Below are positions 1 through 4,385 of a stretch of DNA of 5,142 bases, piece after piece. The stretch's first letter is position 1, and each line of letters begins with the position of its first letter. The translations under genes were made by a program, and so were the position numbers. This DNA is from Pyrodictiaceae archaeon (lineage in GTDB: Archaea; Thermoproteota; Thermoprotei_A; Sulfolobales; Pyrodictiaceae): assembly GCA_027043685.1 (NCBI GenBank), contig JALUFI010000026.1, forward strand, positions 1,157-6,298, read 5' to 3'. The notes beneath the pieces are model-generated. The model worked only from the letters and a program-made list of their open reading frames with translations, was not told where the DNA came from and ran no database searches.

Positions 1-1
1 T

Positions 2-328
2 ATAGCGGCGCTTGCCTCGATGGCTGGGATAAGCGGCGGGAGCCTCATCATACCCCTCGTGGTGCTCCTCGGCGGGGTGCCGCTCCGGGTAGCGGTTGGC
101 ACCAACCCGGTGCTGGTGCTGCTCTCAGCCACCGCGGGGTGGCTGGGCCACATGGCCCGGGGAGGCTTCAGCCCAGTCTACGGCGCCGCTGCATCAGCGG
201 CGGCCATAGCCGGCTCCCAGCTAGGCGCGAGGATGCACGCGAGGCTCAGCGACGAGGCGATAAGAGTCATATTCGCCTCACTCATGCTCCTAGCCGCCCT
301 CGTGATGGCGCTGAAGGCCCTGGCCTAG
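2..328 (+). CDS. TauE/SafE-family membrane transporter, C-terminal part (5'-truncated)
   Basis: This is the C-terminal 108 residues of a membrane permease resembling the sulfite exporter TauE/SafE family (PF01925), which is linked to export or uptake of sulfite, sulfonates or other small anions. The frame is open from base 2, so the start lies upstream, and it ends at TAG 326-328. TauE/SafE proteins are two tandem repeats, each opening with a glycine-rich helix. Here GISGGSLIIPLVVLLGG, then AVGTNPV, a HMARGGFSP turn, an Ala/Gly-rich helix with GSQLGARM and a last hydrophobic helix match one such repeat. Because a stop follows, this is probably the second repeat. Three to four membrane segments are visible (roughly bases 35-90, 110-155, 170-225 and 260-325). 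The substrate cannot be told. It converges on the binding-protein gene and shows no evident functional link to the importer. An internal ATG at 20-22 lies inside the conserved helix and is unlikely to be the start. Confidence 0.8.
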   Translation: MAALASMAGISGGSLIIPLVVLLGGVPLRVAVGTNPVLVLLSATAGWLGHMARGGFSPVYGAAASAAAIAGSQLGARMHARLSDEAIRVIFASLMLLAALVMALKALA

Positions 329-349
329 CCCCTCCCCCGGTAGGAGGGG
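329..349 (+). terminator. GC hairpin directly after the TauE/SafE stop codon
   Basis: A 7-bp perfect inverted repeat (CCCCTCC at 329-335, GGAGGGG at 343-349, 7-nt loop) starts at the base after the TAG stop. It is placed like a 3'-end hairpin, but no U-tract follows, and archaeal termination depends mainly on T-rich tracts. It may be an mRNA 3'-end stabiliser rather than a terminator. The right arm also supplies GGAGG, seven bases before an ATG at 355, so a ribosome-binding role is an alternative. Confidence 0.25.
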
Positions 350-378
350 GCCACATGCCCCGCCGCGGATGGAGCATA

Positions 379-472
379 GTGAGGCCCCCCGGGGGAGCCC
401 CCCTGCGGCGCAGCCTCCTGGGCCTCACCGCCTCCTCCAGCTGTCCCGGTCCCCCGGGGGGCGCTGGGACCG
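379..472. other. Cluster of strong inverted repeats; possible structured RNA
   Basis: A 9-bp perfect stem pairs GTGAGGCCC (379-387) with GGGCCTCAC (420-428). Inside it two smaller hairpins can form: GGGGG (391-395) with a C-run around 399-403, and CTGC (403-406) with GCAG (410-413), giving a branched shape. Nineteen bases on, a 7-bp stem pairs CGGTCCC (447-453) with GGGACCG (466-472) around a 12-nt loop. Pairing is symmetric, so the strand is not determined. It could be a small structured RNA, part of a 3' UTR, or chance pairing in very GC-rich DNA. No tRNA, C/D-box or other known RNA signature is clear. Confidence 0.3.
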
Positions 473-521
473 CTACATCGTAGTCACCGTAGGGCGGGAT
501 TGCCTCCATGGGCTAGATGGC

Positions 522-543
522 GCGGAGGAGTAGCGGAGGAGTA
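522..543. repeat. 11-nt tandem direct repeat, two copies
   Basis: The unit GCGGAGGAGTA occurs at 522-532 and again, identical and head to tail, at 533-543, followed by a near-related GGAAT. It lies in the purine-rich part of the intergenic gap, beyond both gene ends. Two short copies could be simple slippage. Each unit contains GGAGGAG, but no start codon with a sensible frame follows, so it does not look like a functional ribosome-binding site. Confidence 0.6.
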
Positions 544-551
544 GGAATGTA

Positions 552-565
552 GGGAAAAAGGGGGG
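552..565 (-). terminator. Pyrimidine/T-tract downstream of the binding-protein gene
   Basis: Read on the minus strand, C6 T5 C3 lies about 50 nt past the binding-protein stop (the T5 is at 555-559). Archaeal RNA polymerase terminates at short T-rich tracts without needing a hairpin, so this is the best candidate for the 3' end of the binding-protein mRNA. The tract is short and embedded in C, so its strength is uncertain. Confidence 0.35.
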
Positions 566-577
566 TAGGCCTCGCCG

Positions 578-616
578 CCTCTCTGCTTTCTCGTTTCGCT
601 TCCCCCTAGCCTTTTC
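578..616 (+). terminator. Pyrimidine-rich tract, possible end of plus-strand transcripts
   Basis: On the plus strand this stretch is almost all C and T, with several TTT runs (CTTTC, CGTTTC, CCTTTTC) just before the plus strand enters the antisense of the binding-protein gene. It could stop transcripts coming from the transporter gene, giving the convergent pair facing terminators. The T runs are broken by C and G, so support is weak. Confidence 0.25.
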
Positions 617-2313
617 TAGCCGCTGGTTGTCTTGTAGATGGTGTAGTAGGGTAGCAGCATGCTTGGCCCTACCTCTACGCCGCCGACGTTCTTCTTCGTG
701 ACGACGTAGAGCTTGCCCTGGAGAAGGGGTATCACTGGGACGTCCTTGGCTAGTATGCGCTGGACCTCCTTGTATATCTCTGCGCGCTTCGCCTTGTCGG
801 GTATGCTCTGGGCCTCGTCTAGGAGCTTGTCCACCTTGGGGTTGCTGTAGCCGCTGCCGGTCCACTTGTTTGCGCCGCTGTGGAGGAAGGGGGTGAGGAA
901 GTCGTCGGGGTCTATGTAGTCAGGGTACCAGCCCAGGAGGGCTAGCATCATCTGGCCCTGGCGGAGCTGCTGGACGTAGGTGCCCCACTCGCTGCTGCGT
1001 AGCTCAACAGTGACTAGGCCGGTTGCCTCTAGCTGCTGCTTTATCATCTGGGCGAGGTTTGCCTCGGTGCTGCCGTAGTGGCTGGGGGTGTACCAGAGGA
1101 CTAGGTGCGCCTTGTGCTGGGGGCTGTAGCCGGCCTGCTCTAGGAGCTTCTTGGCCAGCTCTATGTTGCCGTCTCCGTACATCTGCTTGAACACGTCTAT
1201 GTGGCTCCAGAGGCCCTTGGGTACTAGGCTATAGAGGGGCTCCATGGTGCCCATGAAGACTACCTGGGCCAGCTGCTCGCGGTTTATCGCGGCCGCTATC
1301 GCGCGGCGGACGAGCACGTTCCGCGTCGGGTCCATCTTGACGTTGACTATTATGTATCTTATGAAGCTGCCGGGCACCTCTATGACCTTGTACTCGGGGC
1401 TCTTCGCTAGCTGCTTGTAGTCGCTGGGGTTGAGGGTCCTCCAGGCTACGTCTATCTCGCCCCTCTCCAGGGCGAGGCGGAGCGTGGTGGCGTCCTTGTA
1501 GAACCTTATAACTATCCTCGGGGTCTTGACCTCGCCGTAGTAGTAGGGGTTCTTCTCGAGCACCAGGTACTGGTCGCGCTTGAGCTCCTTGATGCAGTAG
1601 GGGCCGGGGCCTCCCCAGGTCGCATCCGCGACGACCTTGTCCATGGGGTACTTGGGGCTCACCACTGCGTAGGGCGGGGTAGCGAGGAGTGCTAGGAAGA
1701 AGCCGACTGGCTTCTTGAGCACGAACTCTACTGTGTATTTGTCTAGGGCCTTTACCTCCTTCACGAAGCTCGTTACCAGCCAGGAGGGGTCGCCCTTTAT
1801 CTTCATTACCCTCTCTATGCTCCTCACTACGTCCTTCGCGGTGACGGGGGTGCCGTCGCAGAACCTGGCGTCCCTGCGGAGGTGGAATATCCAGACGGTG
1901 CCGTTGTCCTTGACCTCCCAGCTCTCCGCGAGGGCTGGGACCAGCTGGTCGGTGCCGGGCTTGTAGCGGACGAGGGTATCGAGAGTGTTTGTCAGCACCT
2001 CCCAGGTGAAGAAGTCGTAGGCGTTAGCAGGGTCGAGCTCCGTCAGCTTGTCCGTTGTGCCTATGACCACGGTGTCTGCGAGCTTCTGCTTAGCCGCTGC
2101 CTGGCCCGTGGCCGTCGCCGAGGGCTTCGCCGTCGCCGGGCCTGCCTGCTGCGTCTGAGTCGCCGGCTTGCTCGTCGTGGTGGCTGCCTGGGGCGCCGGG
2201 GATGGGCTAGTGGCTGTTGGCTGCTGGGGAGCCTTGCCTGCTAGGATGTAGGCTGCTGCGGCTATCACCGCTATTATCACGACCGCCGCGACCACCGCGG
2301 CTGTACGGCTCAT
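616..2313 (-). CDS. ABC transporter substrate-binding protein, family 5 (Opp/Dpp type), membrane-anchored
   Basis: This is a 565-residue extracellular binding protein that captures peptides or oligosaccharides and delivers them to the permeases encoded divergently next door. The chosen ATG (2311-2313) has GGAGGTG nine bases upstream (2323-2329) and gives an immediate hydrophobic segment (about residues 5-25). The open frame extends 25 codons further, but that part is Arg/Pro-rich without a signal. No Cys follows the hydrophobic segment, so it is probably an uncleaved anchor or a non-lipoprotein signal. Residues 28-77 form a low-complexity Ala/Thr/Pro/Gln/Ser linker, as in crenarchaeal binding proteins. 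The SBP_bac_5 domain (PF00496) follows: LVPALAESWEV with DGTPVTAKDV (124-163), NPYYYGE (255-261), VRRAIAAAINREQLA (335-349), then GWYPDYIDPDDFLTPFLHSG and GYSNPKVDKLLDEA (461-501). It ends without a C-terminal membrane helix. Only two cysteines are present (C152 and C240), a possible disulfide. Length is normal for the family plus linker. The ligand cannot be predicted. Confidence 0.93.
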   Translation of the reverse strand: MSRTAAVVAAVVIIAVIAAAAYILAGKAPQQPTATSPSPAPQAATTTSKPATQTQQAGPATAKPSATATGQAAAKQKLADTVVIGTTDKLTELDPANAYDFFTWEVLTNTLDTLVRYKPGTDQLVPALAESWEVKDNGTVWIFHLRRDARFCDGTPVTAKDVVRSIERVMKIKGDPSWLVTSFVKEVKALDKYTVEFVLKKPVGFFLALLATPPYAVVSPKYPMDKVVADATWGGPGPYCIKELKRDQYLVLEKNPYYYGEVKTPRIVIRFYKDATTLRLALERGEIDVAWRTLNPSDYKQLAKSPEYKVIEVPGSFIRYIIVNVKMDPTRNVLVRRAIAAAINREQLAQVVFMGTMEPLYSLVPKGLWSHIDVFKQMYGDGNIELAKKLLEQAGYSPQHKAHLVLWYTPSHYGSTEANLAQMIKQQLEATGLVTVELRSSEWGTYVQQLRQGQMMLALLGWYPDYIDPDDFLTPFLHSGANKWTGSGYSNPKVDKLLDEAQSIPDKAKRAEIYKEVQRILAKDVPVIPLLQGKLYVVTKKNVGGVEVGPSMLLPYYTIYKTTSG

Positions 2314-2322
2314 GCACGGAGC

Positions 2323-2329
2323 CACCTCC
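2323..2329 (-). promoter_or_regulatory. Shine-Dalgarno site of the binding-protein gene
   Basis: GGAGGTG on the minus strand lies nine bases before ATG 2313. It matches the anti-Shine-Dalgarno end of archaeal 16S rRNA. It decides the start in favour of residue 26 of the longer open frame, whose first ATG at 2388 has no comparable site. Confidence 0.75.
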
Positions 2330-2391
2330 GTCGCGTGCAGTGTTCCCCTACGCCTAGGGAGTTGTTCGCCGGGGCACCGCGGCCCCACCTG

Positions 2392-2421
2392 CTAAAAGGT
2401 TTGCCGAACCCATCTTAATTA
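2392..2421. promoter_or_regulatory. Divergent TATA-like promoter region
   Basis: This is the only AT-rich patch between the two divergent genes. On the minus strand CCTTTTAG (2399-2392), preceded by GCAAA resembling a BRE, would start transcription near 2370 and leave a leader of roughly 55 nt that includes the Shine-Dalgarno site of the binding-protein gene. On the plus strand the choices are CTAAAAGG (2392-2399), which would put the start just before ATG 2429 and give an almost leaderless mRNA, or CTTAATTA (2414-2421), which would start transcription near 2443 and favour a later start codon. A 5-bp inverted repeat (2371-2375/2382-2386) lies near the predicted minus-strand start. The shared box suggests co-regulation of binding protein and permeases, but no known operator is recognised. 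Confidence 0.4.
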
Positions 2422-2428
2422 CCCCTGG

Positions 2429-3484
2429 ATGAGGGGCCGCGGCGAGCCAGCTCAGGGGCCGGGGGCGCGCTGGTTGGGGCTGCTGCGCTACGTGGCGGTG
2501 AGGGCTGCGCTGATTATCCCAACGGTGTTGATACTCTACACGATAGCCTTCATTATCCTCCGCGTGCTGCCGGGGAACCCGGTCCTCGCCGTCCTGGGGA
2601 CGAGGAGTATACCGGAGGAGCAGCTAAGGGCTATTGAGCACCAGCTGGGCTTGGATAAGCCGCTCTACGTCCAGTACTTCGACTACCTCTGGAGGGCTCT
2701 CCACGGAGACTTCGGGACGAGCCTAGTCATCCAGGGGAGGAGCATTGCGGCCGATCTCCGCGACAGGCTTCCCGCGACGATTGAGCTTGCGACTGCGGGG
2801 CTGCTGGTCAGCCTCGCGCTGGGGCTCTCCACGGGCCTCGTGGCCGGGCTGAGGAGGGGCACCCGGCTCGACACCGCTCTCCGCGTCTACGGGGCGCTGA
2901 CCTACACCCTGTTCATCCCCTGGCTGGGGCTCCTCCTGCAGCTGGTGTTCGGCGTGTGGCTCCGCTGGCTCCCCGTCAGCGGCCGCATAGACCCCTCGGT
3001 GAACCTCCACACGGTCACCGGGCTATACGTGCTCGACGCGCTCTTGACACGTAACTGGGCGGCGCTGAGGAGCGCCTTGGCCCACCTCGTTCTCCCCGCA
3101 TTGACGCTGGGGATTGTGCTGAGCGGGCCCTATACGAGGCTTCTCCGCAACCACTTGGCCGCCGTGCTTGAGTCCAAGTTCGTGCTCGCCTACCGGGCTC
3201 GGGGGGTCCGGGAGCGTCGGATAACGCTGCACGCTCTCCGCAACGCGTTGATACCCGTGGTTACCTATGCGGGTCTCCAGTTCGCGCTCCTGTTGGGCGG
3301 CGCGGTGTTGACTGAGGAGACGTTTGACTGGCCAGGGATAGGCACCTATCTGGTCGAGAAGATTCAGTACCGGGACTACCCCGCTATCCAGGCCGTGGTG
3401 CTTGTCTTCGCTTTCCTGGTGGGGGTTATTAGCCTCGTCGTTGACGTGTTGTATGCTTTGCTTGACCCGAGGATAAGGTACTGA
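2429..3484 (+). CDS. Opp/Dpp-type ABC transporter permease (DppB/OppB family)
   Basis: This is the first membrane subunit of the importer, pairing with the next gene's product to form the translocation channel. As drawn it has 351 residues, against about 310-340 typically. Features of the OppB/DppB family are the N-terminal helix (about 25-47) ending in LRVLPGNPV, a loop with LGLDKPLYVQYFDYLWRALHGDFGTSL (split here as LGLDKPLYVQY, 73-83, and HGDFGTSL, 92-99), and the helices of the BPD_transp_1 domain (PF00528) from about 115 on. The EAA-like cytoplasmic loop that docks the ATPase is at 251-275 (YRARGVRERR, then HALRNALIP). The protein ends with the family-typical LLDPRIRY. About six membrane segments are expected. 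ATG 2429 has no Shine-Dalgarno site, which fits a leaderless mRNA. In-frame TTG at 2474 (giving GLLRYVAVRAALIIP) or GTG at 2492 would give the usual short N-terminus, and the first 15 codons are Gly/Arg/Pro-rich and not family-like. The start is therefore uncertain, the identity firm. Confidence 0.93.
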   Translation: MRGRGEPAQGPGARWLGLLRYVAVRAALIIPTVLILYTIAFIILRVLPGNPVLAVLGTRSIPEEQLRAIEHQLGLDKPLYVQYFDYLWRALHGDFGTSLVIQGRSIAADLRDRLPATIELATAGLLVSLALGLSTGLVAGLRRGTRLDTALRVYGALTYTLFIPWLGLLLQLVFGVWLRWLPVSGRIDPSVNLHTVTGLYVLDALLTRNWAALRSALAHLVLPALTLGIVLSGPYTRLLRNHLAAVLESKFVLAYRARGVRERRITLHALRNALIPVVTYAGLQFALLLGGAVLTEETFDWPGIGTYLVEKIQYRDYPAIQAVVLVFAFLVGVISLVVDVLYALLDPRIRY

Positions 3485-3486
3485 GG

Positions 3487-3493
3487 GGAGGTG
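3487..3493 (+). promoter_or_regulatory. Shine-Dalgarno site of the second permease gene
   Basis: GGAGGTG lies just after the first permease stop and ten bases before the GTG start at 3504. It supports that GTG; the GTGs at 3491 and 3493 are in other frames. It shows the second permease is translated by its own initiation within one mRNA. Confidence 0.7.
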
Positions 3494-3503
3494 TGGCTGC
3501 GCC

Positions 3504-4382
3504 GTGGACGCTGGTGGGCTGCGTGGGGGCTTCGCCGCGGCCAGGCTGCTGGGGGCCGTCCGGGGCGTGCTGGGTGGGCTGGCGCCGCAGGGGAGGCTGC
3601 TTGTCCGGGCCGGCCTCGTCCTCCTCGCCGTCATAGTGTTGGCCTCTGTTGCTGCGCCGCTGCTCGCCCCCTATGACCCGGTTAGGAGCGTTGACCGGCC
3701 CCTGCTGCCGCCTAGCAGGGAGCACCTCCTGGGCACCGACCAGCTCGGCAGGGATGAGTTCTCCCGCGTCCTCTACGGTGGCCGCATCGTTCTCTGGGTT
3801 GTCGCGCTTAGCACTATGCTGAGCGCCGCGGTGGGTGTGCCGCTGGGGCTTGTGAGCGGCTACCTCGGGGGATGGCTTGACCGCGCCCTAAGCATGGTTA
3901 TGGACGCTGTCTACGCGTTCCCCAGCCTGATACTCGCGATTGCGCTTGCCGCTGTGCTTGGGCCGAGGCCGGAGAACGCCGCGGTGGCGATAGCCGTGGT
4001 GTATGTGCCCACGTACTTCAGGATGGTGCGTGGCCAGGTGCTGAAGGTGAAGGGGGAGGAGTTCGTGGAGGCTCTCCGTGCCCTCGGGCTGCCGCCGTGG
4101 AGGATACTGGTTAGGCATGTGCTGCCCCACGTGGTGCCCACAGTGATGGTCGTGTTTAGCCTGAGCGCCGCCGACGCCGTGCTCACCGAGGCTGCTCTCA
4201 GCTTCCTGGGGCTCGCGGTGAGGCCGCCGACGCCGGACTGGGGCTTCGACCTCTACAACGCGAAGAGCGTGGTGTTCGAGGCCCCGTGGCTGATGCTTGG
4301 CCCGGGGCTCGCGATAACGCTGCTCGCCCTGAGCCTCGCCCTCATCGGGGAGGGGCTGAGCGACCGCCTCCGGGTGGCGTAG
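3504..4382 (+). CDS. Opp/Dpp-type ABC transporter permease (DppC/OppC family)
   Basis: This is the second membrane subunit of the importer, 292 residues, a normal length for DppC/OppC. It starts with GTG 3504, ten bases after a GGAGGTG site, and lies 19 bases after the first permease stop, so the two are co-transcribed. A Gly/Ala-rich N-terminus with a first membrane helix (about 33-55) leads into the OppC N-terminal motif APLLAPYDPV and then HLLGTDQLGRDEFSRVLYGG (74-93), a signature of this family. The BPD_transp_1 domain (PF00528) follows with GVPLGLVSGYLGGWLD (111-126), MDAVYAFPSLILA (133-145) and the EAA loop FVEALRALGLPPWRILVRHVLPH (in part, EALRALGLPPWR 189-200, VLPH 206-209), which contacts the ATPase. 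TEAALSFLGLAV (228-239) with PPTPDWG is also family-typical. The last helix is at 263-282. No defect is seen. The substrate is unknown. Confidence 0.95.
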   Translation: MDAGGLRGGFAAARLLGAVRGVLGGLAPQGRLLVRAGLVLLAVIVLASVAAPLLAPYDPVRSVDRPLLPPSREHLLGTDQLGRDEFSRVLYGGRIVLWVVALSTMLSAAVGVPLGLVSGYLGGWLDRALSMVMDAVYAFPSLILAIALAAVLGPRPENAAVAIAVVYVPTYFRMVRGQVLKVKGEEFVEALRALGLPPWRILVRHVLPHVVPTVMVVFSLSAADAVLTEAALSFLGLAVRPPTPDWGFDLYNAKSVVFEAPWLMLGPGLAITLLALSLALIGEGLSDRLRVA

Positions 4383-4385
4383 GCC

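Larger units (their letters stand above)
329..615. other. Gap between convergent genes, 287 bp, no confident gene
   Basis: This stretch separates the transporter stop from the binding-protein stop on the opposite strand. It holds a GC-rich hairpin just after the first stop, a cluster of strong inverted repeats (379-472), an 11-nt tandem duplication (522-543) and pyrimidine-rich tracts facing both ways (552-565 and 578-616). Two small open frames cross it. One is a 42-codon plus-strand frame at 355-483 with GGAGG seven bases upstream. The other is a 75-codon minus-strand frame at 509-282 without a ribosome-binding site that overlaps the transporter end. Both are Gly/Pro/Arg-rich, as expected from random translation of GC-rich DNA, and I recognise neither. 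No tRNA or rRNA was seen. Confidence 0.6.

Noticed and set aside
282..509. 75-codon minus-strand open frame overlapping the end of the TauE/SafE gene
   Set aside because: It has no ribosome-binding site, its product is Gly/Pro/Arg-rich low complexity, and it runs antisense into a recognised gene. It reads as a shadow of GC-rich DNA.
329..615. tRNA, CRISPR repeats or an insertion-sequence remnant in the intergenic gap
   Set aside because: There is no cloverleaf with a TTC-type T-loop, no regularly spaced repeats, and no transposase fragment or terminal inverted repeats flanked by target duplications.
2314..2388. 25-codon N-terminal extension of the binding protein from ATG 2388
   Set aside because: The extension is Arg/Pro-rich, has no Shine-Dalgarno site, would place the membrane anchor internally and overlaps the predicted transcription start. 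ATG 2313 with GGAGGTG is far better.
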